Shown: in pieces, positions 1 to 13,000 of the stretch
Layout: every line of letters begins with the position of its first letter
How positions within the stretch are numbered: the stretch's first letter is position 1
Origin: Stercorarius parasiticus
Taxonomy: Eukaryota > Chordata > Aves > Charadriiformes > Stercorariidae
Reading direction: 5' to 3'
NCBI GenBank assembly: GCA_013396915.1
Contig: VWZL01002221.1
Coordinates: 268,265-332,264 of the forward strand
DNA: 64,000 nt
The notes under the pieces: model-generated
Database searches by the model: none
Told to the model about the DNA's origin: nothing
The model's input: the letters and a program-made list of their open reading frames with translations, nothing else
Position numbers and translations under genes: made by a program

Positions 1-1471
1 CCAAGCTGCACAACATTAGCTCAAACTTCTGAGAAAACTGCTAAAATTTGAGAAAGGTAAATGTAGAGTCAGAGTTAGGAATTTTGAAACAGGGTTCATT
101 AGTAGATAGGAAAGTACAAAGCCCTAAAGGAAGAAAGAAAGGAAGCTAGCCAGGATAATTCTATTATACATATATAAGAATATTACATGGCTGAAGTTAA
201 CTCCACATTTCCAAAAGACACATGGCACCTCCAGTTATGAGAAATCAAATTTTGAATTAAACTGTACTCTGAGATGCCTATCAGCTCCATCTTCATGAGA
301 AGGAATTATGAATCCCCGTGAAGCTGAAGTGTTAATTAATCACTAGACCTTTCAAAGCTGGGATGTTTCTAATGATATGCTGAGGCACAATTATAGGTAC
401 CTAAGGATATTTTAAGTTTAAAATAAAGAAATGAATTAGAGTTGAGGCATCTGTAGGCCTGAATGACCATGTAAAAGGGAATATTTTAGATTAGAATTGT
501 CCGTGTCATAGGTCATATTCTTAGATATAATATTGATTCCAGGGCAAGATGGGCTGACAGAAGCATTAAACAGATATATTTGTACCAACTGGTTCTGCTC
601 AAATGCAGGTGAAAGTACTCTAAGACTAAACCAATGAACTATTATTATACCAAGCAATAAAGAGGAAATTTGCAATACTAATACTACAATGTTTATTCTG
701 TTTGCATCATTGATCATTTAGGCTGAGTTTTCAGGAAAGTTTAAACTCATTTTTCTAGAATTCTGTCCTTTTCTAGAGTTAAGCGTATTTTTTTTAATTA
801 ATTTCTCAAAGGCAGCAAATTATGCGACTATGTGTGATTTGTTTTGTTTAGTCTGTTGTTATTTTGCATAAATGCTTTCTTACCTCTTGTTCAACTGTTT
901 CGCTCCCTGGTGATTCATTTTGTTATTTCCATGTTTATTTTGTATCTGAAAGATAGGCATGTTTTCCTGAGTACTTGCAGCAGTAGTAACATCCTGTTGT
1001 CCTACTTATCATGTAGGTTTTTTCCATTTTTATATGGGTATTTTTTTTTCATATAAATCATTCCTCTATTTCTCCCTTTTGTTCTCTTAAATATAAATGT
1101 TAATGTAGACCTACTGATGAAAAAGACTTATGTGTCAGAGATCTCTGTTAAAGGTATTTACCAATATGGATGAGCAACAGAAAAGAAGATTCCTCATTCA
1201 GGGATTTTATATGATATTGCTCTGCCTCCAGACTTTATTGGTGTTGCTGTTATATACTGAAATGCACAGAAAAGCACAAACACTTGCAAGTAACAAAAGT
1301 TTCTTCTGTATGATGCTACTTTGTGGCAATACTGCCATGGGAAATCCTGCAAGAATTGACTCTTTTTCCCATAAGCCAGCTGGTGCAAGCTAACGTTGGA
1401 CTGCCATCACACCTCATAGTCACAGAAGCAAACGATGGCTCACCAAATATCCTGTTAACCTTGACACACAT
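1..1471. other. AT-rich stretch, no supported gene
   Basis: Only short open frames occur here (the longest is about 96 codons and overlaps the LTR fragment that follows). None shows splice-site support or a recognisable domain. I see no recognisable repeat up to 1471. Confidence 0.6.
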
Positions 1472-1762
1472 TGTGGTGGGTTGATCTTTGCTCGTCACCA
1501 GGTCACAAAGCAGCTCTCTCACTCTCCCTTCATCAACTGGACAGGAAGAGAGAATAAGATGGAAACGCTCTGGGGCCAAGATAAGGACAGGGAGATCGCG
1601 CAGCAACTACCTTCATTGGAAAAACAGACTTGGGGAAATTAATTTAATTTATTGCTAATTAATAACAGAGTAGGATAGCAATAAATAAGAACAAAACTGA
1701 AAACATCTTCCCCCCACTCCACCTTCTTCCCAGGCTCAACTTCACTCACATACTCCCTAGTA
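1472..1762 (-). mobile_element. Truncated ERV LTR, 3' portion, minus strand
   Basis: Read on the minus strand, this is the downstream part of an avian LTR. The plus-strand edge TGTGGTGGGTTGATCTT is the reverse complement of a terminus ending ...CCCACCACA. The polyadenylation signal AATAAA is at 1653-1648 (minus), within the A/T run next to 'ggggaaattaatttaattta'. The type is recognised from the 'gataaggacagggagat' block that precedes this run in many bird LTRs. The U3 half is missing: at about 1765-1787 the sequence changes to a CR1 fragment. No primer-binding site follows the terminus, so it is probably a solo or 3' LTR remnant. The family name is not asserted. Confidence 0.75.
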
Positions 1763-1786
1763 CATGAAAGACATGGACATACTGAA

Positions 1787-2205
1787 GTGAATCCAGTGGA
1801 GGTCTACCAATATTGTCAGGAGCTGGAGCTGGATTTTGCTCGGCCTGAGGAAGAGATAGCTCAGGGTAGATGTTACTGATGACTTCAGCTACTTAAGGAA
1901 ATGTTCTAGAGAAGGTGGATCCAGAGTTTTCTAGGAGATGCAAAGTAATATGAGAAGAGGCAATGAACAAAAGTTGCAACAAGGGAAATCCCAATGAAAT
2001 ATTGGGAAAAAAAAATCACCAAAAGGAAAGTTAGAATAGAGAAGCTGCAAATTCCCTGTTGTTGGAGCTTTAAACCTAGGCTGAACAGGAACCTGAGGTC
2101 TTTTGTGCAAATGAATATGCTTTGACCGTAAGATTGCAATAGGTGACTTTGAGAGGTCCCTTCCAACCCAAATTATTGTACAACACAATGATTTTATGAT
2201 TCAAA
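1787..2205 (+). mobile_element. Old CR1 LINE fragment (3' end)
   Basis: This is a diverged, non-autonomous CR1 3' piece. It starts near 'gtgaatccagtggagg', matching the region after the reverse transcriptase core. It ends with 'gaggtcccttccaaccc' at 2153-2169, then an 'atgattttatgattc' tail, the avian CR1 3' signature. No frame is open over a useful length. It directly abuts the truncated LTR to its left. Confidence 0.75.
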
Positions 2206-3360
2206 TTCAAAGATTGTTCTGACAGCGGACAAACAATTAACAGAGATAATTTTCATACAGGTATGAGGCTTCCTCCTTACAAAAGTAAACACATAGATTT
2301 ACTTTCCTTTCTGTATGTCAAGCACAAAGTCTGTGAAAAAGATAGTTTCAGTTTTCAATCTGTTACATTTAAAAACAGGACATGCAAGAGGGAAAATGCT
2401 ATATATATGGAGACAAAAAGTTGTTGTTACCCTAATTAAAACTGGTTTCATCATTGGTTTTGCTGCTTCGAGAGAGAGCACTACAGTGAAGTGAACTGCA
2501 TAAACCATGGACAGTCAGGCATCAAAATCTGGGAGAAAAACAGCTTGTCAATTAAAACTATTTCATCATTAGATACTCCAAGTAAACTATTCAGTAGGGT
2601 GAGGTATTCAATATGTGCATTTAATTGACATGAACATCTAGATCCTGATCCAGTTATTTCTGTGCTGCATTATTCATTCCCTTGACACCACATATTGAAA
2701 CAAAGCTTTAGCATGATTTTTTTTTAATGTGAAACAAAGTTTATTCCCTGTTTGAGTTTTTTTATCATATGGAGACAAGGATAAAATAAACCTGTGTATA
2801 ATTACATCTCTAAATAGTTCCTGTGCACTCCTATTTCAGCATTATTTAGGAATGTAAGTCCCGTATCAGCTTCCAGGTGTTTGCTTTTATTTTGTTCTGT
2901 TTTAATACAGAATATGGGACCATAACAATATTCCCGTGACAATCTCATGCATCACAAAATTGGGAAGAATTGTCTTTAGTCAGTTTCTTTCTTGACCCAT
3001 TTCTTTTCTATAGCTGTTACGGCTCTCCTAGTCACTCTAGCTTTTGTATTTGTTTTGATTCTAATTCTTAATAGGTCTCTTTTGCCTTTGTTTCTGCAGG
3101 TTTTTGCCAACTAAATGCAAGCTTACAGGCTGAAAGGACGTAGTTCTAAACTATCAGAACAGAAAATGCACAGATCAAAAAAAAGGGCTGATTTACCTAT
3201 TAAAAATCAATTCATTTCATATAATGGATAATAAATTTCCCATAATTTGAACACTGACTATACCTTGGTGTAATGTGATGCTTGTCATCAACACACCATA
3301 AATCTCTTTGCAAAGGGAAGCAGAAACATCAACACCATTTTTAATGGCTCCAACTGGTAA
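2206..3360. other. AT-rich stretch, no supported gene
   Basis: Only short frames and homopolymer runs are seen. I recognise no repeat family. Confidence 0.6.
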
Positions 3361-6030
3361 ATTTGATAAGTGGTAGCAGAGCCTTCTTTTATGACTAATT
3401 CATGGTTACTTGAAGACACAATATTACTAAAGCAGCCTTTAGTTCAGGAATGGCCAATTATGCTGAGTTGTCTGGTAGATGCAACCAGTTTTGAAAAAAA
3501 TAACCACATAAGTGCTTGCCGAAATGTCAGCAGCTTTCTCATACTTCATCAATCTTGCAATACGATTACATTCCCTTTTGGTTATTCGATCTTTATAGTC
3601 TCAGACCTAGTTACTACTTTGCATACCACTCAAGTTCTTGCCTTCTGAATGCCTTTGCTATGAGGCAAGCAAACACTTTGATTTGATATTGGTGCTGCTT
3701 TTTCCTGTATTCTGAGAATAAGTCATTTACCATCAACAAACCTTCTATGCTATCAGAATATCATATCATCTTCTGTAGCCCACTATATTCCATGACCCAT
3801 CACGTTCTGCGAAGGCAACCCTCATAAAATACTTTATGTGAAGCTGAAATTACCTTGTCTCTCTTTCTATGTTTCATAAAATTATACTGGGTACAGGGTT
3901 AGATCACATTAGATGCAAAATTTCATCCCCTGGTTTTGAGATATGTTTCACTGCAGTTCTATGTAGCATCTAAAAACCACATTTTGATATTGGAGACAAC
4001 ATACATTTATAAGCATTTTTGCATCTAAATCAAAATATGACGCAGCTTACATGAGATTTTTTAGATGTTATTGCTTTGCATAGATTGTGATGTGACCGCA
4101 CTACAGTCCTCTCTACACCTTTTCTGATGGACAACATAGTAGATAGTTCTCAGTCTGAGCATAATTCATTCATATGGTGTATAAAATGACTTCTGTCATA
4201 CAGACGAGCTCTAAAAACTTCTCTGGATGCATATATTCAAATGCTGACTGGCATGCTGGTGTCAGAGGGTCTAAACACTGATGCCTTCAGTGTCATGTCA
4301 TGAACATCGCCAAGTAATGTTCTTATGTAGCAGTTGTCTCAATAGATCAGTCAAAGATGTTTCAAAAAACATGTGCTGTGCACAAATTTTAATCTCATCC
4401 TGAAACTTCTGTAATGCTTCTTGTCCTGTGGAGGTTACATTGATGACAGAGACTTCAGTTTTCTGTCATCTGTCTTTAATCCATGAAATAAGTATACGTC
4501 CTACATATTTTCCTTTCATCATGAATCAGATTGTATCTGGACTGATTTTGATATTTGCTGCTTGAGTAACCACCATCACTTTCTTTAGTGACTGATAATA
4601 TTCTTTCTGAACTGATGTTATTCTTTCAGGTCTTCAAATGTTACAGCAATACACATTAAATTCCACAGATTTCACTGTTGTTCTGCAATCCTTTCTTTTC
4701 TCACCTTGTGCAAAAATGTAGATAGATTATTAAACTTTTAATTTGCCTTACAGTGTTTTGAAAATTCATGTTCAAATGGCTTCTCATAAACTCTCATTTC
4801 TCAGTATTGTTCTTTCTTATGTAGAAAAATGTAGCAATGAATTGGTGCTGTCCTAATAATCTACTAAACTCTCTATGAATCAGAGAAATCTAAATTTCAC
4901 TTCTATCTCTGTTAATCCACAGAGAGGGCAAATTCACTTTAGGTAAATCCTTTATATCTGCATAAAACTCTGAATCTTTCACTGAAGACTACATATCCAT
5001 TCATCATGCTGTCATGCTTGTGTGGAGCTCCCCCTTCAAACTTCACTGAATTGCTTCTAAGTATTTCCTAATCAGCTTTTTATTTACAGCTGGAAGACTT
5101 GAACCATACCAGTTTGGTTCTCTGCTTGTCTGCTTACTGCAGACTCCACTGCTGATCTGCTTACGAGTTGCTAATTGTACTGATGATAAAGAACTGGACA
5201 GTAATTCCTTTCTCTTACATATATTATGTGAGTTTGGTCTTTGAAAATGACATCTGCTAGACATGCAGTACCACTCTCCTTTTTTTGGAGGGAATCAGGA
5301 ATCAGGTTGAAAATTTGATTTTAGCTCAGTACTAAGTCTGACAGTACATATACCCATATGTAATATTAAGGTTCTCCCAGACTGCAGATTATAGCTTCTT
5401 TTACTTCCTGTTACTGCCTGTGTGTGTATTGAGTCAATCGTATTTAAGTTCAGCAAGAAATTTGTGACATTGTCCTTAGTAAATTTCTCACTGGACATGG
5501 AATAACAGGAAACTCATTTCTGCATTTATGATGCTTTATTCCAAAGGATGGCAGATCAAGGACCTGAATGTTTCTTCAACTATATGTGCAATTTCTCTGA
5601 ACAAGTTCTTGGTTTGACTATTTCATCCTGACTCTGAAGTGAGCTGATGGGTCCTCCAAATTCAGCTTTGTTTATTGTCTTGTGTAAGAGCTTATGCTAC
5701 CTTGTTTGTATTTTACTTGGACGTGATTACTTTTTCTTTGTCCTGATATGATTTATGAGATTTTGTAAAGCATCAGCTGTCAGTAAACTTAGTTTTACCC
5801 CTGAAAATATTACTCCATTACCAAACATGCAGTATTTTTGCTTCTTTTCTCTTCTCCTTTTCTGACTTCTCTTAATGTATGGATGGGACCTTAGAACACT
5901 TACCCATATTCCTGTACTGATGGGCCATAATCAGCCCACAGACATCATTGACTATTGGCGTATTCTATATGAAAATGCAAAGTTTAGTCTTTAGTTTCGA
6001 GAATTAATTGTTTGCTACTTTCCATCGAGT
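3361..6030 (-). pseudogene. Possible decayed coding-like block, identity unknown
   Basis: The plus strand is pyrimidine-rich for about 2.6 kb, so the minus strand looks like an A-rich message. Read on minus from high to low coordinates, several adjacent frames give protein-like text broken by stops and frameshifts. Examples are 5498-5295 (contains SSEKFTKDNVTNFLLNL), 5264-5043 (Ser/Lys-rich), 4618-4526 (contains QKEYYQSLKKVMVV) and 4462-4298 (contains GQEALQKFQDEIKICAQ). Each segment is only 31-73 codons, which chance can also give in 64 kb. I cannot name the family. Alternatives are an old processed pseudogene, a decayed DNA transposon, or simply skewed noncoding sequence. No intact start, tail or terminal repeat was found. 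Confidence 0.22.
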
Positions 6031-6439
6031 TGTAGTTCTACACCACTTGAGAAGTGTTATCAACCTGGAGATCACACACATTTTTTTCTATAAATATTCT
6101 TAATAGCCTGTATAAGAAGAAAGCACCTCAGTGACTTGGTGTATGCTTATCAAGAGGTCTATAATGAGATACAGATGAACTGCATACATATAGGACTGCT
6201 CTATCCAAATGAACAACTACTCACCTTTCTGTTTCCCCCACTTGCAGATTTCCACATTAGACTCTCCAGCCTTCAGGATTCAGTGCAGCTTCAGTATCTA
6301 CTGGCCTAACAGCTGGCTCTACTTTTGGACAATGTCCACTTAAAATCCCTGCACTTCTGTGGAATAATTACTAAATTAGCCAAAGAATACAAAAGTATAG
6401 CATTGTTCACACATTAAGGAAAGGTATAAAATCAAGAGG

Positions 6440-7060
6440 CTTCTGAGGTAGAATACAGCCGCAGCTGGCATGCGAAGAATGCAACATCTGCGATCCCCTG
6501 TACAAGGCGAAACTACACGAGGGATGGAACGGAACGCGCTTGTTCCGTGGCCCTCCCTTGTGNNNNNNNNNNNNNNNNNNNNNNNNNNNNNNNNNNNNNN
6601 NNNNNNNNNNNNNNNNNNNNNNNNNNNNNNNNNNNNNNNNNNNNNNNNNNNNNNNNNNNNNNNNNNNNNNNNNNNNNNNNNNNNNNNNNNNNNNNNNNNN
6701 NNNNNNNNNNNNNNNNNNNNNNNNNNNNNNNNNNNNNNNNNNNNNNNNNNNNNNNNNNNNNNNNNNNNNNNNNNNNNNNNNNNNNNNNNNNNNNNNNNNN
6801 NNNNNNNNNNNNNNNNNNNNNNNNNNNNNNNNNNNNNNNNNNNNNNNNNNNNNNNNNNNNNNNNNNNNNNNNNNNGACTAGACTGAAGGTGCAGTCCACT
6901 ATTAGTGTATCCAAATCGTAATAGTTTAATACATATTAAACGCGACTGGACTGATAGTGCTGAATTGGGCATCACTCAGAACTTAAACCTAGCCGTACCT
7001 AGCCTCCCACCTCAGTGAGGAGTGTTAGAACGCAAGGGGGTTTATTTTCTGCCAAAACCG
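6440..7060. other. CpG-rich patch interrupted by an assembly gap
   Basis: The roughly 110 bases before the gap hold about nine CpG dinucleotides, far above the surroundings. The flank after the gap also has several (for example 'aaacgcgactgg' and 'agccgtacc'). An imperfect inverted repeat lies just before the gap, pairing 'acgagggatggaacgg...' with '...ccgtggccctcccttgt'. After the gap, 'gtttaat' (6924-6930) pairs with 'attaaac' (6935-6941), enclosed by 'cagtcca' (6892-6898) and 'tggactg' (6947-6953). This suggests a young inserted repeat that collapsed in assembly, or a small CpG island. The family is unknown. Confidence 0.45.
6563..6875. other. Assembly gap (N run, 313 bases)
   Basis: A continuous run of N. 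Any open frame drawn across it is an artefact. Confidence 0.99.
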
Positions 7061-10000
7061 CTTTGCCCCTTTTCACACAGCAACTTCTCATACAGAGTTA
7101 AAAGCTGCCACCTCCAAGAAGATTGCCAAGTGGAAGTATATATTGACTTGTAGATTCTTATGGTAAATATAAACTCCAATTTAGTACATCCTCTAGCTAT
7201 CTGAAGTCTTAGATACAACCACTTCAGTGAAAAACTTTACAGTGGACTTCAGTTACCTTCATTCACAGCTGCTGACATCAGCAAAGAATCATAAAACAGA
7301 GAGCCCAACACACTCCACAGGATGTCTCTAGACATCCCAGTCTCCAGGTCTCTTGAAAAGGCAAGTATATTTAAGTGATAGCTTGCAAAACCTAATTTTT
7401 TTATTTTATTCTAGTCTATTCTTTTTATAGTGGTTTTATATTTAACCATGTTATTTCTACTTTTCCTTCTATAATTTTATTTTGCCCTAAGCAAACAATT
7501 CTGCATATAATGCTTGCTTAAACAGGCCATATTTATTGTTTTTCTTGCTATTAGCAGTATTCCCCATGTGTCAGGCACTTGGGATAATACTGGGATTTTA
7601 TGAAAGGTGCTTTTCTGACTTATGTATGACTAATTGCATTGACAGTTCAACACACTTCACTGGGAGTTGTTCATCACACAGAACAGTGCAATTAGAGAGC
7701 TGTTGAACATTTGCCTCCCAGTACTGCCCAAATCCAAGGCAGGAAAACAGGGATCGGCACTGATGGCACCTTGCTCTTACTCTATGTCAATTTCTTGTCA
7801 AATATTCATGCTCCTTTGAACACAGAATATTGTCAGATCAGGAGCTTTTAACAGAAAGGTGTTTCAGTGGAAGACTTTCAGCCACTTCTACTTCACACCT
7901 TTTTGATGGTTAATGAGAGTGTGCTCAAGCCATCATCTTTTTTGCATCGATGGCAGCCCCACAGGCTGCTCTGGGACTTGTGAAGGGAATAGACAGCTGA
8001 TTAATTATTTTACTTGCTACTAGCACCTGAAAACAGTGAGGGCGAAGATCTGGCAGCTTCTTTAACCTCATCCAGTCCTCTGTTCCTCTCTCAAGCTCCC
8101 TACTGTTTCACATGCTCCTCCTCTAACCTTGTAAACTAATCAGGGTTAGAGAGTTCAAGATCTGTTCTCCTGCTCTAACAGCTGTTCAAAGAGGGCTTGG
8201 GTGTCTGTGCACCCTCAATCATTTCCTGAACAGAACTGTTATGTCTGAATGTACAGCTTTAATGAAAAAAAAACAACAACCCTGACTAATGTTGTCAGAT
8301 CATTAGTTTGTATCATCTGATGTTGTCATGCTGTTATGTGAAGCACTTCTTGAGTCCAGTATTTATACAGGTCAAGGCCAAAAAATACCAAAGGACTTCC
8401 AAGCCCTTGTCGCTTTTGTAACTAAAAAACTAACTCAGACTCTCTTGCTTCAACTCTGTTGGATTTTTTCTTTTTTTTTTACAGTTTGTTTGCATTTAGA
8501 GGGGCTATAGGTCAGTGGCTGGAACACAGCACTTTTTTTCTGTTACTGACCTGCATTCTTCAATAATGACCTCTTAGTTTCTCTATAAAGTTGAGGAGAG
8601 GTGGTGGGTTACATCGCATCTTGTAACCTTAACCTCTGGTTCTGGAAAGAGTTACATGCTTTAAAGATACTGGTGGTCAGTGAAAAGTTATGTTTGAGGC
8701 ATCTCCAAGATGCATTGCAATTTCTTTTTAAGTGTGAGTCCAGGAAGACGTAATGTCATTCCTAAATTCCTGGCCTAAAACCCGGGGTAACTTAAGTGGG
8801 AAATATCACTCCTTTTACAGGGAAACACTGGAAGGGATTTTTTTGAATGACAGCATGTGTATTTCAGGAAAGAGTATGATTTTCAATTAAAAACTTGGAT
8901 TAGGCAGGACAAGCATATCTACTAAGAGGTATGGCCAAGCTGTAGATGTTGGAACAGGACTATAAATCTGGACTCGTGACCAAAGGCTATCTTTGTAATG
9001 GGAGTTCTCAGGAGGTGAATTAATAGATCTGTGGAGCTTTAGGAAAAGGGGGAAGACATCTTCCATGAGGTAAATATTTTTTTTTGTTTCAACTCACCAC
9101 ATGCCAGAACTGGACCAAAGAATTGATGTCACAGGGGATACAGAGCAGTACCTTACACCCATGCAGTGAAGGCAGGAACTGTAAAACTGCTTGTGGATAT
9201 CACACTATGATCCATGTCAATACCACTTAGACAGAGGATACACATGTACTATGAGTTCATTAAAAACTTTCCTGGAAGGTAATAGTCTTCTTGAAATTAT
9301 CACTTCATGGCAGACAAGTTACCAGCAAGTGAGCAAAGTGTGTTCTGTTTCCAGTACACAGCACTAAAATATACAGGAAAAAGGGAAAAAAAACAAGCAT
9401 GAAAAGCTACCCAGTCCTATCAACCCTCTTATTTCTACCTGAGCTGTGAACTTAGGTTTTAGTGTATTATTCAATCACTTGAAAAGTTTCAGTGACTATT
9501 TCTTTACACAAAGTGTCCCAAGTTTACAGATCATCTCTTGAGTTTTGGTTTGTTTTCCATGCCATTTCAGTACATACACTAAGAATATGCTTCTTCCTTT
9601 TCTCTCTGAACTTGTGAAATCTCTCTTGATGTTGATATTCTTGGCATTTTTTCGGTAACTTTTAGTTCACCATGTGATAGGAAAATGCTACTGATATTAA
9701 CTGCAGTGGTGGCTGCTTATTCTTAGTAAAGTTTCCGTTATGGTCTATTATGATCTTTTTGATTGGCAAGGAGATTCACAATGAGTGCTATGAACAGGAA
9801 AATCTGCATCAATTAACACAAATTAGCATCCCTGATGGAAGTTTAGAAAAGCACAGGCATGAATGGGAAGGAACACAACATATTTTTCCCTGGTTAAACT
9901 GCGTCCCCAGACTTCATTTCACTTTGTACTGATAGAATTAAAGCCTTAAATAGCCTAGAAATTCACACCAAGGTCAGCTGCTGCACAGACTTGGCCTTAG

Positions 10001-13000
10001 ATTTAGCAACAGATGAAAAAGAAATAGCTCTAATTTTCTAAACTGAAGATGCACTGATCTATATCTCACCTGTACAGAGCCCTTCATGGTCTCTTGCTTT
10101 TATGTATTTTTCTCAGTTCTGGGATGATACCACAGAGGAGAGATGCAGAAAATTAATTACACACTGAATTCGAATTATGTTCTCCAGCTAATGAGTTTGT
10201 CCAGAGGAACATCCCTACAGGTTTTCTGCTGCCTTTCTCTGTATAAGTCTTTATTTTCTCCTTTAACTCTCAGTGTAAATGGTCTCCAATATTAATTTCC
10301 TCTCTTTATTCTGAAAAATTAGGCTACATTCTCCCACAAAAAGCACTCTATGAATTAATCTGTGAGATATAAGTTTACTGATGCTACTGCTACTTCTTGC
10401 TTAAAGATCTATTTTGTGCTAAACTCCAGTTCTTCCTGGGATTATTATTCCCCTCCTGACACAGGATGTCATAAGAAGCAGGCATAGCTAAGTCAGTTAC
10501 ATGAAGAGAGGAGGAAGAAGCTTCTCCATTTTTTTCCAGATGTGGTTTAGGGGAAAACAACCACTTGTATTTAGAATTTGGAGCCTGAAAGGAGAAGAAG
10601 GAAAGCAGATACTTTAAGAGAAGACACTGGGAAGTCTCAGCCTGAACCCTATATGGAGGGAGTAGTTCAGTGTATGGAATTGATCTCCTTGGCTGCTTTA
10701 TTGATGAAATGGATGGATAACAAACACAGTCTAGGATGCTGTGAGTGCTACATGTAAGGGTCAGAGCCAAGACACACTAGGAGATGCCTTGCACTTAGCT
10801 CCCTCTATAGATACCACAGAGGGTCATACAGCAATTTAAATTTGCATGAACAGTGGAAACAATAAAGCAACAATGCAGCAGAGGCTATATTTTGTCAAAT
10901 AAGCTACGAAGCAAAAATTTCTTTTTCTACAAAGCTAAGTTATGCTACATTCTCATTTTAGTCTTTTCAAGTATCTGTAAGTAGTTTCTGTACCCATTTA
11001 TTCATCATTAAATAAAGCAGCATGCAACATTAATCTAATCCTGTGTTTTAAAAGGCTGGATGTGTTTGTTTATTAGTCTTGATGTGTGAATTCTTTACAT
11101 GTATACTGAAATCTGTCTAAAAAAATACATCAGCCTTCGCTCTGCTCTTTTAGGATTCATGTCATTTGTATAGCATGCAGATCTGTTTATTTTCATGTTA
11201 TTAGTATATTCGGGCTCCACTCAAATTGTCGTCTCTATTTTATAAGCTTCTCACCAGTTTCTACATAGTTTATTATCTATACTGTAAGTATTCTTACAGA
11301 AATTATGGAGCCAGTTCTGCAAGCTTTTTTAATTCTACATAATAAAATTATGAAGACCACTAGAATATTACGTAAATCAACAGGAGTCCACTTCTTGCAT
11401 ACTGTCTACTCATATGATCCCCTTATTGGAAACAATATAATCAAATTAGAAAAATAAAAGGACAGTCAGGATGATCAAATATACAGCTGCTTCTCAGAAA
11501 CAGCTAAGTAGACTATGACTCTTCAGCATTACAAAGTAGCATAAGGAGTGAGAGTGTTGCTGATATGTATAAAACATAGTGTGACATGGAGACACAAAAC
11601 AAATAGCGACAAGTTCAAAGACAGTAAAATGAAATATTTCTTTGAGTACTGGGAATTATGCCACAGAAGTCTGTGAATCTTCAAAGTTTATCAGCACTTT
11701 AAAAGCAATCAGAAAAATTCATGGAAGAAAAAATCCATCAAGGGCTATTTATCCCAAAGCTACCATCTCTGGATGAAGAAGGATGCTGATCTGGGGAGTT
11801 TCAAGTTTCTTTCCTTGAAGGTTGTGAGAATTTATGGAAAGTTTATAATTCCCAGCTGTCATATCTGAAAATAGGTACGCAGTTAGGAGGCAATACTAAA
11901 ACTGTTAAATTGTTTTATTTATTTGTCTCTTGCATTCTCTAGAGTGTGCTAACAAACCATACTCACTAAAGCCATTTTCTTTAACCTATCAGCTGAAATA
12001 TAGGGTACCATCTGATTTCCCAAAGGACAGAGAGGCAGTGTGTGCTTCTCAACTGGCTGAACAAAAAGGCTGTTGATAAGGGATGAACTTCACTGCATCA
12101 GCCATCCCTTCCAAATTATGCCAACCAGTGTGCTTCAGCTGGTAGATTAATCCTGCTTCTCAGTTCCTCACAGGAGAAACAGTAAGTCACTCTACTTCGG
12201 ATTCACAAAACAGTGGAAGGAAATTGCATCTGCGCCATTTACCGGATGCATTTATCACTGGTTTCTTTTTTTAAGAAAGGAAAGCATGAGGCAGAGAATT
12301 TTGCAAGTGGCAAGAGAAATATTGCTCTACAGAGGTGGAGAACAAAGAAAAAAAAAAAAAAGGAGGAGTTTAAGTATGAAGGTTGGTTGAGGGACTATTA
12401 TCATAGGATGCTGAATATGTTGCCACATGATACCAATTTTGATTTCTTAATGTTTTGTAAAAACTTCCTCACAAACATTTCAATGAACTAGTTGGCCTTT
12501 TATGTCATCAGTTATTCTTTCAAATCAATAATTTATGAAACCTAAGTCTTGTTTCAAATGATGTTCATAGAAAATGAGTTTTAGGCTAATAGTACTTTTA
12601 AATTTTTTCACGAAACAAGGTTAGTTGATTAAATTATATTTCATCAGTGAAATTATATATAAGTAAGGTCATCCTGTCAACCAACAGATAATATGACTTA
12701 GATAACCACTGACTACATGAATAGTAGGTGTTGGCAGCAAGTAACAGAATGCATTTTTCCTGCAATGAGTTTGAAGTCATGTAATTATTACAATGAATAT
12801 GTTCATAGAAAAGCTTAAAGGAATGTTTGAGTAGAAAAAAATGGTGAATAGCATAATCTGTTCAAAAACAATTAATGAATCGTAAATGAGAATAACTTAG
12901 AATAGTTCAGTTTCTTGGTTGAAACTCAGTCTGTTATACTGGTTTCCTTTTTGCAAATAAGTGTTACATATTCACATATTAAAACTGACAATGGAAAAAT

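Noticed and set aside
3440..3465. 'caggaatggccaat', reminiscent of a hAT-type terminal repeat
   Set aside because: No matching inverted end was found within 4 kb, so no element can be defined.
6376..6975. Open frames of 113-199 codons around 6.4-6.9 kb on both strands
   Set aside because: Most of each frame is the N gap; the real codons at either side are too few to support a gene.
10390..10770. 126-codon minus frame
   Set aside because: No domain and no exon signals; probably chance.
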